From contig JAWWNJ010000001.1 of the NCBI GenBank assembly GCA_037176885.1, forward strand, positions 2,170,001 to 2,234,000: a DNA stretch of 64,000 nt, in the 5' to 3' direction. The DNA comes from Favolaschia claudopus. Taxonomy: Eukaryota; Basidiomycota; Agaricomycetes; Agaricales; Mycenaceae. Under the pieces are notes generated by a model that did not search any database, was not told where the DNA came from, and worked only from the letters and a program-made list of their open reading frames with translations. This document shows positions 36,613 to 48,434 of the stretch, in pieces. A program made the translations under genes and the position numbers. Numbering within the stretch: the stretch's first letter is position 1; each line of letters starts with the position of its first letter.

Positions 36613-38448
36613 AGGCAAAGATGGCTAAAAATGGGCTGATGTCGGCTGGGTCATTGAGCTTTTAGGGCATTGGATTCAGCGACAATACAAGAAAGAATGA
36701 TGGAATGCAATAGCTCACCCTCAAGCCGCATTCGAGACGGGAGAGGGCCTTGAAATCATCGGGCGTCAAGTCGAAAGACTCGCTATCCAGGTTCTATTGT
36801 TGTTGTTTCATTATTTGTCGCTCTTAAGCTTGTTCTCGACACACCTGAACGAGTCTCTCATGGTTGTTCGACTTGGGGACGACTATTCAAGTTCGGTGTT
36901 CAATTCTAAGTTGCCCACAAACGCAGCCCGATCAACTCACCAGCAATTTCCCGTTGCGTCGCCCAGCGTAGGAGTACCTGCGCCGTAGCTTGCGCAGTTT
37001 GTGAGAATCATTCTGCACCAGAAAAAATGACCTACTTTTGTTATACTTGTTCGCCAGACTAGTGACAGCGTCGTGGGTCAAAAGACTGCCAGCGCCACGA
37101 TCCATTGAGAGTTCTACATAACTGGCTGGTCCAAAGGAGCTTTCAAAGGTTACGGATTTGAGAATTTTACCAGCATGTGAAAGCCTGCTAACCTGTAAGC
37201 GGTGATTGCAATTTTGAGCGTCTTCGCGAGCGCAACCAACGCATCCTGAAATGTCGTAAGCACTTTCCTCCTACCTCTGCATTTATCTAAACGATATAGC
37301 ACCTGTTGCAAGTAGGGATGCAATTCGACCTGCAAGACCTGAGGTTTGTAGCGCGCATAGCGAAGCACGTCTAGGATGAGGGAACCCTGGGAGTTGCTTT
37401 GGCAGAATGTCAGTAGAGGAAAAGAAATACAGAGGACCAAGAACCTCAGTCCGATATTCTTTGCTTGACCGGCATCGACAAGCTCCTCCATGGCCTGCCA
37501 AGTCTCTTGCATGGGGGTGTCCTGAGTGGTAACTGTTTTGCCGTCCGCGCCAAACCACTCCGGAGGGTAACGCTCAGCCGGATCGACGTATTGGAGAGCG
37601 ATGGGGAAATGGACCAAGAACAGATCGAAGTCTGTTAAGGATTAAATCAAGAGCGGTACAAGGAAGATCTAAAGCTTCACAATCAATTCCCCAGAGACCT
37701 AACTGCTTGGTAGCCAGAGCTTTGACGTGCTCCTTGGCATGGAAAGTGTTCCAGAGCTGATCATCTCTTTAGACACGGCATACAGCGTGCAATGACTCCA
37801 ACCTTGGAAGTAATGACTTCTGCATGTGAGGCCTCAGTCAATCATACAAGTCAAAGCTTACATAGTTCCTCTCGTTTCACGAGACCATCTTGCAAAGCAC
37901 GGCGGACTCCTTCGCCTATTCATTTTGACGGTCGGTATGAGCAGATTGTTTTGTCAATGTCTGAAAATAATTCTCTACCTGCTTCCTTCTCGTTACCGTA
38001 GTCGCCTACCAAACCCAATTCATCAGGCGAACTAGGAACTGAGACTAGACGTACCAGCCCCATCAAACAGACGATAGCCCGCCTTGATGCTTTTCGACAA
38101 ATTCGTGAGAGGATGGTTTGCGGATATGACTAGATCTCACGCGTTGTACACAGTCTGGAATGAGGAATATGTTTCAAAGCCCGTGACAAGATGGAGCCAG
38201 TACTCACGTCCGCACAGGTAGATTTCGTGACCTGAGTGTGTCAAATGGTAGAACCAAACATATATGGCTGTCCCCACCTTCCAGAGTCCAAAGCTGGAGT
38301 TCGATCGGTCCATATTTCAGGATCGAATGAAGATCGAGACTTACCCGACGAGCGGCATCTTCGCGTCGTGAGTTGTGAGCACTGGATAAAAAATGAGAGA
38401 AATCGGACATACCTTTTGGCCAGTTCTAGCGAGTGCGATGGAGGTCAT
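36611..38448 (-). CDS. XYL1: NAD(P)H-dependent D-xylose reductase (aldo-keto reductase)
   Basis: Reduces D-xylose to xylitol, first step of pentose use. Reading exons by eye gives 18 exons in 1.84 kb: MTSIALARTGQK, MPLVG, FGLWK, VTKSTCAD, TVYNA, IKAGYRLFDGA, GDYGNEKEA, GEGVRRALQDGLVKREEL, FITSK, LWNTFHAKEHVKALATKQ..., YFDLFLVHFPIALQYVDPAE... and so on to LNDPADISPFLAIFA. The AKR catalytic tetrad is present: Asp in FDGA, Tyr in GDYGNE, Lys in TSKLW and His in LVHFPI. Cofactor-binding VPKSNNHERLVQ is also seen. Several exons are under 20 nt. Divergent from the ketopantoate reductase gene by 121 bp. Confidence 0.9.
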
Positions 38449-38569
38449 GGTGAGAGTCGAGTTGTAAAAGTAGACAGAGGCTCCAGTCAGAGCACCTTCG
38501 ATCCGCGTTGGATCCGCGGACCGGCCCGCCGGGTCACGTTGCCGTGAAAAAATCTTGGCCGCGCTCTTG

Positions 38570-39733
38570 ATGCGCTTCCATGTTGTTGGTGTTGGAGGTA
38601 TCGGGTCCTTAGTCGCCCATCATCTGCGCAGGGCCACTTCCACAGCCCATTCAATAGTCCTTCTCTACACCAAAACCAAGCATGCCAATCACGGTCCCGA
38701 TGGCCTCCATGTCCAAAGTTTTGGCTCAGTGGTCCCTGCATCCGGCTTTGAGCGCGAAACGTTCACAGCGAATGACGATCCCATTGAATCCCTTTTCGTG
38801 ACCACTCGCGCAAACGCGACCCTTCACGCCCTTCGCGAACTTGCTCCGCGCTTGAACGCAAATTCCACTGTTGTTCTCGTTCACAATGGGCTCGCTGTTT
38901 ACGACAGAGTCGTCGAAGAACTTTTTCCTAATTCAATCCGGCGGCCTCACTTTATCTTTGCATCCACTACCCACGTCTCCTCTTTCCGGACAGCTGGTCA
39001 GCTGAACGGGGACCCTTACAAAGTAATTCTCCCTGGACAAGGAACATTCGAGTTTGGTATTGTTCCAGACCCTTTTGGCCGCAACTTCGAGGCAGGCTTC
39101 ACCGATGCAACCCATTCCTCTTCAGAGGACGATTCTCGCCTCTCCTATCTAGCCAATCCTCAGGAGGAGTCCTACCAGCGCTATCGTAGCCTCCGGAACA
39201 CTGTGGCAGCCTTGATGATGACAGATACTCTCAGCGTACGTTGGAAACCAATGGAGCATCTCCAGCTCGTACTTCGCCAGGACCTTGCAGTCAATTCTGC
39301 CATACAGCCACTCACGGCCCTCTTAAACTGTCGCACCGCCGACATTTTCGACGCCCCAAGTTCCATGCGTATTGCTAGCAGGATATGTGAAGAGGCGTCC
39401 GCCGTTTTTGGTGCTCAAATTCGAGAGCAGACCAAGGCTTGGATACATGCGGGTTACGGCCAGATTGGTTCAGCTCTAGGGATTGCCCGATTGTCTCCAG
39501 CATTAGAGGCCGAAGCATTGGTAAAGAATTGTGTGCGAACATCGCGGAATTCCAAGGCGGCCTTATCCAATATGCTCGACTCTGTGCGCAGAGGTCGAGC
39601 GACCGAGATAGAGTTCCTGAACGGGTACATGGTGAAGCTGGGCAAAGTATATGGCGTCCCAACACCAACGATAGAGACTATGTATGACTTGGTTGAAATG
39701 CGTACCCGCGTGCCTGTGGACCTCATCTCCTAA
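38570..39733 (+). CDS. ketopantoate reductase family protein
   Basis: Intronless, 387 residues from the ATG at 38570 (MRFHVVGVGGIGSLVAHHL). The GxGxxG Rossmann motif is at residues 7-12. Other landmarks: VLVHNGLAVYDRVVEELFP (nucleotide/substrate region), an Asn-containing helix LAVNSAIQPLTALLNC (KPR C-domain), and EIEFLNGYMVKLGKVYGVPT, the conserved C-terminal 'E...NG.....G...G..TP' segment. The family reduces 2-dehydropantoate to pantoate for coenzyme A; fungal genomes carry several paralogues (including Cbs2-like ones), so the substrate is not certain. It is one of the few genes here without introns. Confidence 0.84.
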   Translation: MRFHVVGVGGIGSLVAHHLRRATSTAHSIVLLYTKTKHANHGPDGLHVQSFGSVVPASGFERETFTANDDPIESLFVTTRANATLHALRELAPRLNANSTVVLVHNGLAVYDRVVEELFPNSIRRPHFIFASTTHVSSFRTAGQLNGDPYKVILPGQGTFEFGIVPDPFGRNFEAGFTDATHSSSEDDSRLSYLANPQEESYQRYRSLRNTVAALMMTDTLSVRWKPMEHLQLVLRQDLAVNSAIQPLTALLNCRTADIFDAPSSMRIASRICEEASAVFGAQIREQTKAWIHAGYGQIGSALGIARLSPALEAEALVKNCVRTSRNSKAALSNMLDSVRRGRATEIEFLNGYMVKLGKVYGVPTPTIETMYDLVEMRTRVPVDLIS

Positions 39734-39900
39734 AATTATAGTCTTATGAGATGTCCGGAATTTCCAAGTGGATATGACATCGCGCCTTCGTCTTTGTGAA
39801 AATTCGCGCAGTCCACGAGTCTTACGTAACCCAATTAACGCCCATCTGCGAAGCTCGAGGCGATGATGAGCGCTGTTGTATTCTCTCTGAGTGTCTGCGT

Positions 39901-41508
39901 ATGGAGAGCTGTGATAGTTATGCCTCGACAAACCCCGACATCGCAGGCATTGGCGTCCGGTCTGTACAATTCCCGATGCTTGAGTACGGTTGTATAATTG
40001 TGCTCACCACCTTTCCCCAGAGTCAGCTTCTATCTGCAGACATTTCTCCTCGGTTTGTGCTCTTGTCTAAGTCTCATTCAATTTTTAACTTTCGTGCCTT
40101 CGACTTCAGTCATATTAGTGGACCGCTCCTGGCCCGAGTTCGTGGCCCTTTAGTGATTTCAATACCACCACATAATCGACTAATTGGAACAGCGCTCCTA
40201 CAGCTCTATGGACCTTCATTGCGACAAGGTGAGCCTTGTTGATACTGTCGACCTATGTTGTTCATTTCTATCAGCTTCGGTTTGACCATCGCTACTGTTG
40301 TACAATACAAGTCAGCAACTGAGGCCCTCACATTATATCAAGCCTTGCAGGTTTCGAATCTTGTTTGGTAGGTCAATTGCATCTATCTTATATCAGTCGC
40401 TGTCAACGAACGACCAGGCTCGCAAATTTCGGCACCTTCGTTGCGCTCGCAAGTTACAGTCGCCAAAAGGCAGCCAGTGATAAGGACAAGAACGTCCGAG
40501 TTGACGTTGGCTCAGAATACAATGTTAAATTCGGGGCTTTGATACAAACGTCGGTGTTCATGCGCCTTATTCCCCCTCGCACAGTATCTTGATTGGGGAA
40601 AATATAGCCTGGTCTCTATGGGTTTGACAATTTACATGTGGTATGACAGGAGTCGATGCTTTCTACTTGACGCTGTATCGAGCGAATATTCCTTGCCAGG
40701 TCAAATGCCGCTACCTTTGGAAGTTTGCCCGAATGCTCCCACCTGATCAAGTACATGGTCTTCGCAATCCAAGTCCCCGCTCTCGGGACGGGACGTGTAT
40801 GTATTTTCTCCCGACAACCCGATTTCCAAGGCTATATGCATTGACACTATTTCAGATCATTGGGCTGACAGCCTCGTCCATATTGACGGCTGCATATCTT
40901 TTGATAACCCTGCATGAACTACAATCGTACCGCAAGAGCCGGAAGGCGCGCAACGAGATTCCTTCAATCGTATCATCAGCTGTCGTGTCCCCGACTTATC
41001 TAGCGATGCCCAAGGCGGCAGCTTCCACGACGTCGACCAATTTTACTCTGCCTATGATAGTATCCACGCCATATCACAGACCGTCGGATCCACAGGTTTC
41101 AATACAACTGCAATCCCCCGTTTCCCAAGCCGCGCCTACAACGTCTAAACGCCGCCCTAGACGTCGGAGGTGGTCATATGAGGTCGACCCTATGCTTATC
41201 GGTGGGCTTTGAGAGCCTTACACCTTTCATTCTTCGCGTTTATCATTGCCGCAGGGATCATGATATGTCAGATTCTCGTCTTCACTTACTTCGTCGTCTC
41301 GAGCGAGACGTTACTGGCATACAATCAGAACGCAACCACGTCTGCCCAAGAGTGGGGATTTGGGCAAATTCTTGCCCTGATCGTCGTTCTCCCTTCGGCG
41401 TTGTCCGTAGCCAGCGCTTTCAAGAAGCACGGTTTGAAACGTCTGTCAAAGCGGAAGAAAAGTCGACGGACGGATAAACGAGTGGCTTTGATTACAGAGA
41501 ATGTGTAA
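39901..41508 (+). CDS. multi-span membrane protein, agaricomycete-specific family
   Basis: Built from about seven exons. Start MESCDSYASTNPDIAGIGVR; an intron joins it to VSFYLQTFLLGLCSCLSLIQ. Then ALWTFIATSFGLTIATVVQY (membrane span), LYQALQVSNLVWLANFGTF, SLVSMGLTIYM, TFGSLPECSHLIKYMVFA, VPALGTGRIIGLTASSILTA and finally IMICQILVFTYFVV...LALIVVLPSALSV, ending in a basic tail (KHGLKRLSKRKKSRRTDKR). The pattern 'PDIAGIGVR...TFGS.PECN...GSGR' recurs in agaricomycete membrane proteins of unknown function. One junction near 40560-40625 is not resolved. I cannot assign a transport or receptor function. Confidence 0.72.
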
Positions 41509-41634
41509 AAACAGACTTGTGTACAGATGAGTATTAACATATATATAGTGTTGTAAATCCAGCAGTGAGCGCACAGCAACGCGATAAATGTCCCAATTAA
41601 CTCCCCAGTCCGAAGAAAGAAACACTAGTGATCA

Positions 41635-43723
41635 TCAGCTCCAGGTGTGCCCCATTTCACCATTCGGTTGGGGCCATTTTGCCAGGATTCTGCCCTCCGA
41701 GCTGCAGCAGTATTGTCAGTAATAAATTCATGGGGATCCAGAAAGCAGCGGACCTGCAATGATGGACATCGTTGACCTGTCAGTGCCGACAAAGCCGGCA
41801 CCTTGGGACTGTATCACCGCGTCGATGAGGACGGGGTACCAGTCGCCATAAAGGGCTTTGGTGTCAGTGTGGTCAGGTGCGAACCAGCCAAGTTCTGAAA
41901 CTTGGCGCCACCAGGTAGCATTTCGCTCGTCGCTAGTGATCACGACATGATTCACTCGCAATCCCCTTTTTTCATGAATCTCCTGCTGCACCTCGCCCAC
42001 TCGGCGCGAGATCGCAGAAAGAGGTGCGAAACTGGGCAAAGCAAGGTTTAGCGAATGACACCTGGAGAGGCGCAAAAAAACGGACCAATCGATGATAGGT
42101 ACATCACCACACCACGTTTCGAAGTCGTGATGCCGCACATGAATAGAAATAAACTGTGAACTGTTATTGAACTGACGGATGAGACAAGACTGTGCACGTA
42201 CCGGTGGAATGGGCGCATCCTCCGGAACGCCTATGGCCCGTCGGACGTACGAGTCGGCCAATTTTTCCAACTGTGGATTCCAATGCATATATTTTCCAAC
42301 GTACCGCCACGCAGGGCTGCGTGAAGATTTAGTGAAATTGGGACGCAACTACGGTGGCGGTAATACCTGTAGTCATATTCCAACTCGAAAGGCTGGTGGG
42401 CAGAAACGTAGTACACTGTGGAGCCACGGTAAATGTGCATAAACACAAGAGCAAAGAAACGTACGGTAGTCGTAGCAAAGAAGCTGTTCGTCCGGGGGTA
42501 GGAAATGCTTGTGTTTTGGTGATTCCAAAGGAGGCACCAGGCTGGCCTTGCGTGTGGTGGGAAACGCCAACCTCGCTAGACTCCAGAACGTTACATGCTG
42601 ATCGTGTTCATAGTTTGGGATCATCTTAATCCACTCTGGCGCCTTTGTGTAGGAGATATCTAGACAACGAGTAAAATCAAGATGGGCGAAAGCGATAGGT
42701 ATGCCTGCGTACCAAGACTCAGATCGTTAGGGATACGGCTTCTTCTAGGGAAAGCTTCACGATATTGTACAGCTGGAACGACGGTGAGGGTGAAATGAGG
42801 TGCGAGCATGATCGACTTACCTTCCCAAACATTCCAGCATCCCAAATCATCAATGAACGTGCTGTTAGGATGCTAACACCGCATTATGGTGGGATGAGCA
42901 CACAAAATTCATGAAAACGAACCTTTACTTCCCGCCACTCTAATACAGGCCGTCCCAGTAGTTTCCGAAGCCGTGGTACATCGAAAACCTCGCCGAATGG
43001 TATCGGAGGAACGTGGCCGCCAATATGTGAAGGGATGAATTCAGGTATGATGGGTACCCTGTCCGTTATTAAAGCCAGGTAGATGAGATTTATCTGGGGA
43101 GAGGCACAGTCAACGGGGGGAAATGAACCGCACAGATGTTCCTACATATGTCATGACATCGTTTGCTGGAGGGATTTAAGTCAAGAAATGAGGACATATA
43201 CGCAGGAATACTGACTCCAGCCCGCCGAAACCCAGGAAGTGATGTATTGGACGTCGGGAAGTAAGTTATCTGGCGCGATATAGAACAATTCTAAATCCTT
43301 GTACGGGCACGACTTACCTCTGAATGACAAAGTCGGTGCACCCTTTAGGACTGATTGAGGCCCAAAGGTTTCTAATACCACTTGCGCTTGTGGTGGGGGC
43401 GAAGGCACAGCTGTAGAGTGAGAGGTTCCATTGGGAAGTTCCGTTGGTATTTGAGTGGTTGGAATTGAGGTGTATGATACAAAAGTGGAGAGACATCCGA
43501 GAGAGACGATGACCAGAGCGACCCAAGCTACAAGTATGAATCGTTTCCGGGAGAGGAATGCCTGGGGAGAAGGAGGGAGCTCGTCTTTGTCTTTGTACCG
43601 AGCAGAATCGGGGTCCATGGGGGATGTAAGGAGCGTGGGGGTAGGAGGGGGGGAAGAGGGATCTTCGGCGCGGCGTCGCGGTGAGGACGGTGCAAGACGA
43701 GATCTGTCAAAAATTCTAATCAC
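41635..43723 (-). CDS. O-fucosyltransferase-like glycosyltransferase, type II membrane protein
   Basis: Start at 43723. A ~55-residue cytosolic tail rich in Pro/Ser/Arg precedes one membrane span (FILVAWVALVIVSLGCLSTF), then a stem (SIPTTQIPTELPNGTS). The luminal domain includes VQYITSWVSAGWS..., IPFGEVFDVPRLRKLL, the Arg-containing HVRHHDFETWC (the HxRxxD signature of the O-fucosyltransferase family), NHVVITSDERNATWW and GDWYPVLIDAVIQSQGAGFV followed by a conserved Asp-Arg. The last exon ends MVKWGTPGADDH. Eight or so introns. Golgi location is inferred from topology. The acceptor is unknown. It is head-to-head with a GDP-fucose-type transporter. Confidence 0.82.
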
Positions 43724-44171
43724 GTATTGGGTGATGGAGGGTTGCCAACGTGTTCTCCAGACAAATTGAAGCTCAGAGCGGTGATATGGCGCGCAGAGGT
43801 TGCACCGAGTAGCTCAGAGTCTCAGTCGACCGATTCCTGCACCACAAAACCGGGAAAAAAACACGCTGCTGGAATTCGTGCATAGTTCCCCACAGAAAGC
43901 CATCAATCCTGTCTCCGGAGACAATTGTGAGAACAACATCATTGACAGTTCCTGCGCGCATGGCAGGCGATCTATTCTTGACATGAACCTCTTCATCGCC
44001 GAAACTTAAAATAATTGTAGACCGACCAACCAGCGGCTGTTTCTGGGACCAACCAGCGCCGCTACGGTGGCTTAGATTCAGATCCCAATCTGGTCTCTAT
44101 TCCACCTCTTAAAATGCGCCATTTCTCCTCAGAAATGCATTCCCTCTCGGAAGACCAGACATACGCTCACG
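43724..44171. promoter_or_regulatory. fucosyltransferase-transporter divergent intergenic region
   Basis: A 448-bp shared 5' region with no gene. A stretch near 43800-43845 looks vaguely like parts of a tRNA but cannot fold as one. Confidence 0.4.
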
Positions 44172-45566
44172 ATGATGTCTAATACTACTCTTCAAGTCGC
44201 AGGCGTGGTCGCCTTCTACATGTGCTCTGCCCTCGTCGTGAGTCTGCATTTGACTGCTATGTAAATCTTCTGTAATCTCTCAACAGATGGTCTTTGTGTA
44301 CGTTTTACTACTTGCGACACCCGCAAGGGATTGAATATCTGTTCAGCAACAAGGCCGTCTTGATCAGTGTACCGGATCTGCCTCTGATATTCCTTCTCCT
44401 CCAACTCCTCATTGCTGTCGTTCTCCTCAAAGTTTCGGCACTCTTTGCCCGAGGCGCTATCGAAATTCCTAGGTTCGAGCTTGAAACAGCCAAAAAGCTG
44501 TTCCCGGTGGTATTTGTGAACATCGCTGGGTTCTCGATTTACCTCTTCGTTATTGAATACCGCTCTAAGTGGGCCGCATAGTTTGGTTTTCAACACTCTC
44601 TGTCTTCGCGGAGTCGATGCGTCTTTCTTCCAGATTGCAAGAGGGCTTGTACTTCCATTAACTATCGTTGTCTCCTCTATGCACACCCATACTATGCCAA
44701 CCTCAAAGGTGATTCTGGCTAGTATCGTCGTTACTATGGGGTTCTTCTTGGGTGTCGCACCGTCCTCTAAAATTCCACTTTCCGCCGCTCCTTCGCTTCT
44801 GTCGCTTGCATACGGATTTTTGTCGTCTCTGTTTATTGCGTTTCACGCGGTTTTGATCAAGATGTCTCTCCCATACTGCAACAACTCCTCGATACAGCTT
44901 GCTTGGTGGACAAACGCGGGCTCAGCGGCGATGCTCTTGCCATTTGCCCTTCTATGCGGGGAAGTTTCCGCTTTGCGCAGCATGGAGGCGCTTCCCGCGA
45001 CGTTTATCTGGGGCACTTTAGTGACTGGAATCTTCGGCTTCATGCTATGCCTCGGTACGTTGAACCCGCTGCCGACAATGTTTCCGGACTAATTTCCAAA
45101 CCAGCCGGCCTGCTGAGCATCCGCGTTACTTCTCCTATCACCCACATGTTTTCGAGCGTAAGTACATACTGTCTCGATTTCAGGAACCTTTGCCTAATCT
45201 CCGCTTTCTTCGAAGGCCGCTCGGTCGGTTCTGCAAACTCTTATCGGCGTAACATATTTTGGAGACTTGATGACAACGTATGCCATCTCTCGATGATATG
45301 ATTTGAGCGCTTTAACCTCGAAAATTCAGTAATCGAGCCACTTCGATCATTGTAATTCTCGGGGGAACCATGTTAGTATTCCTCCGACAGACCGATGCAT
45401 TAGTTCTAATGGATCCGGCAGGTTTTACACCTGGGTTAAAGCTGTAGAGACCGCAGCGGCACCGACAGCTCACGCCACTGACATTGAGAAAGGCGGGGGA
45501 AATGCGGACGATGAGTCTGAAGAGATTGTATTCATGGCCAAGTTGGATTCGGAAGATAGAGAGTAA
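44172..45566 (+). CDS. GDP-fucose-type nucleotide-sugar transporter (SLC35C family)
   Basis: Ten-span Golgi antiporter. Exon 1 starts MMSNTTLQVAGVVAFYMCSA. Introns restore VMVFVNKAVL (the family's FxNKxxL), FPVVFVNIAGLVFNTLCLRG and DASFFQIARGLVLPL. It continues VILASIVVTMGFFLGVAPSS, LLSLAYGFLSSLFIAFHAVL, IQLAWWTNAGSAAMLLPF, FIWGTLVTGIFGFMLCLAG, VTSPITHMFSSAARSVLQTL and TYFGDLMTTNRATSIIVILG, ending FYTWVKAVE plus an acidic tail. The VTSPITHMFSSAARSVLQT block is typical of SLC35C1-like carriers. GDP-mannose is a possible alternative substrate, but the adjacent fucosyltransferase favours GDP-fucose. Confidence 0.83.
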
Positions 45567-46014
45567 ATGGTTCGTCTCGGTTTGGCACCGAGCGCAAGTG
45601 ATTATTTATCTGCATGTTTTACGTCTCGATGGGGCAGGTGCGGTCCGAGCAAGTCTTATAACGCATCCCACCGTCGGAAATTCGTCGCCGCGTCGAGACT
45701 CGTAGAAGTCCCTGAAACGGACTTTGAACGCTTCGACTACATACCAAATACGGCATTATGCCATCCACCGGCTCATGTCAAGTCAACGATGATTCATACT
45801 CTCTGAAAATGCCCTGTTAATGCCCCCTCAGAAACATATCCTATCTTGCCTCTATACATATCCAGAATCTAGGGCCGGGTAGGCTTCCTACCTTCTGTCA
45901 TCCACTCGGCGCACCGGAGCCAATGCGGCACTCCCGAAAAAATACACATATATAGCGATGTCTGAATAGCGCATCCCCTGCGGCCCAAGTGCATTCCAAG
46001 TCATAGCGGCGGCA
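45567..46014. other. intergenic, no gene seen
   Basis: 448 bp between two genes on the same strand; only short frames, no recognisable signals. Confidence 0.4.
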
Positions 46015-48046
46015 ATGGAGCGCGTAAACTCGTATTCATCTGACGACTCTGATGATACCTTGGTCGACTCTTCCCGACGTCGTCTCGAGCGCCAACTCGG
46101 CCAGACTGAAGCTTCGTACTTCTTGCCTTCCCGCGAGAGTGGGGTTAACGACATGTATGGCTCCCAGCATCATCCACGAGTTTCCTTGACTCAACATGCC
46201 TCAGGTATCTTCACTTGGGATTTCAGGCGCCGCCTGCGATCATGAAGCGTAGCCGAGTCTGTCTGGTTTGGGCCATTCTTCGGCTCAAGCATCCCCTACT
46301 GGCATCCAAAGTCAAGATGTACGATTATGAAGATATACGATTCGTGTAAGTGGTAATTCCCTGCCTCGAGTTTCGCTATTCCTAACTTCCTGATGCATCA
46401 CAGATATTTGGTTCCTGAATCTGTGTCGGAAGTCCTAGACTTTGCAGATGCTTGCCTAGAATATCGCTCGCAATCCAAGGACGGTAAGTCTCTGTCAATT
46501 CCTCACTTCCGGCGCCTAAAATTTACTCAGTAATGATTGACCAATATTTGAATGGACCTCGCACACTTTCCAACGAGCACCTGTCCCACCTCGTTGTTTC
46601 TCAGCCATCCGAAGACGATACTGCCGACTCGACATGCGACGTTCAGAATTATGATCTGCTCCTGTGCGCCACCCATTTTCTAGGTACATTTATTCAGCTG
46701 GATAGCAACGAACAATTTATGGATAATTTACTTCCAGGCGATGGCATGGCGTTGCATAATTTTGCAAATGATTTCTTCGCGCTGCTTGCTAGCGACAGGG
46801 TTGATGAAGATCTTGAGCTCTTGTTAACTGAAGAATGGTATAGTAAATGCGGTGCAGAAAAGAAGTTGGGAAATGTAAGTTGGATTGTGAACACATTCAG
46901 GTTGTTTGCATCAATTAACTGCCAATGCAGTCTTTCGAACTTCCCAGGTCCTTGGAGGAACGATTTCCACCGATGGCAGATGGGAAGTTCCGGCGTGCAG
47001 CGCGTCGAGTCGATTTTGAGAATAGCCAATCCAAGCTGATTGTAAGCGTATCCTTCCGAGGTATATAGTGTCTGATATTTTCCGCAAGGGCGGTCATCAT
47101 TTCCCTCGCCGTTCAGGAAATCGTAGGAGGACGGTGGTTCCCACTGTTTCTTTCGATTCTGAGCGGACCAAGTCAATGCTCAAGAAGTGCAAGACACACT
47201 CTGTGTCAATTAGCGCTGCACTATTTAGTATCATGAACGTTGCATGGGCCAAGACCTGCGATAGTCATTGGGAGCTGCCTATGTGGGTTGAAACCGCTCA
47301 GTTACATTTCAAATGGTCATACTCATTGTTACAAATAGCATGATGTACTCGGCTCTAAATCTTCGGCCTGTCCTGACAGCAGGGCCCTCCTTCAATGATT
47401 CGTACTGGTACCTTGCTATTGGGTATTTCAATGGTGTGTTCAATCAAATCACCTTTCCTTTCGATTGCGCTTATCAAGAGCTCGAAGTGGTACTTCCCTC
47501 CTTCATTCCGCAATCAAAGGAAGACATGGAGAAGGTTTTCTGGCATCGTGCTCGTTCAGCGAAAGATCAAAGCACGGCGGCTGCGCGGAGTCCGATGCTC
47601 GTACCCCGTAGCTTCGAGATGGCATGTAAGCGAGGTAAACAAGCGCGTGCTTGGGCTCGCGAGGATGATGAGAAGGAGCGAGGGACATGGAAGGCGCCTC
47701 AACCTGCGCCTGTCTCCACCACGAACGCAAACAAACCACCTTCTGTTGCATTGATTGGGTTATCCCTTTTGGGTAACTTGGACGGCATCTACAAGCACTC
47801 CACCTTCTCCAAAATCCAGCTTCACACCCTGACGACTGGGTCGCGGCAGCGGGCAGGCGGAATGCTGCTGTTCGGATATACCTTTGCTGGTGAGTCAAAC
47901 GACTCGTCGTTGTGCTGATGATTGACTAGATATTCGTCGAAGGCAAACTCTGGATCAGCCTTGGATACGACGAAGAAAGTTTTGACGACAGGGTTCAACA
48001 TTTTTGGGAGAATGTTCTATTGGCAGTGGACACTTTTCTCGGTTAA
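46015..48046 (+). CDS. condensation/CAT-like acyltransferase family protein
   Basis: Agaricomycete-type protein with a chloramphenicol-acetyltransferase-like fold. The start MERVNSYSSDDSDD is followed by YFLPSRESGVNDMYLHLGFQ (intron inside GVNDM), SRVCLVWAILRLKHPLLASK and YLVPESVSEVLDFADACLEY. A 54-nt in-frame intron (46684-46737) must be removed to give ATHFLGDGMALHNFANDFF, which restores the catalytic HxxxDG motif. Then GGHHFPRRSG, VPTVSFDSERTKSMLKKCK, ISAALFSIMNVAWAK, MMYSALNLRPVL, WHRARSAKDQ, REDDEKERGTWKAP and the conserved LLGNLDGIYKH and SRQRAGGMLLFGYTFAG. It ends VDTFLG. The substrate is unknown; related folds transfer acyl groups from CoA. Confidence 0.82.
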
Positions 48047-48434
48047 GCATTCTACTAAAATACTGTACCAACACTGGACACAATCATAACCAACTCAACC
48101 TGTATTGCACCTCTCCTCTGTACTTGGCGTTGTATGAATAAACAAAACAAGACTTCGTTAACACTGCAGATGCACTGTCTTTCGTTGCGCAAGATCTGGC
48201 CAGGATCTTCCGAACTCATCAGCCCATATGCATCGACAGCAAATGCGAATGGGCTGGGTACCTCCACCATAGGTGGCTCTGTCGGCATAATTTCCATCCC
48301 TCGATCGGAGGTCACAAACAGATTAATGCATTGTGTGCGGCGTCGATTAGCCCCTTTTCCCGGGCTCCCTTGCTAATTTACAGTATGTATCTCCCATTAA
48401 ATTACGTGTCGTGTAGACCAGGCCAATGTAGGTA
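48047..48434. terminator. convergent 3' region
   Basis: Convergent 388-bp region between the acyltransferase and TBC genes, AT-rich near 48050 and 48130. It presumably holds the 3' ends of both transcripts; no gene was seen. Confidence 0.3.

Noticed and set aside
43795..43850. tRNA-like words (GTAGCTCAG, GATTCCTGCACC)
   Set aside because: Only about 50 nt separate the two ends, there is no anticodon arm, and the acceptor strands do not pair.
46681..46740. Apparent loss of the catalytic His in the acyltransferase
   Set aside because: The HxxxDG motif is restored once the 54-nt in-frame intron is removed.
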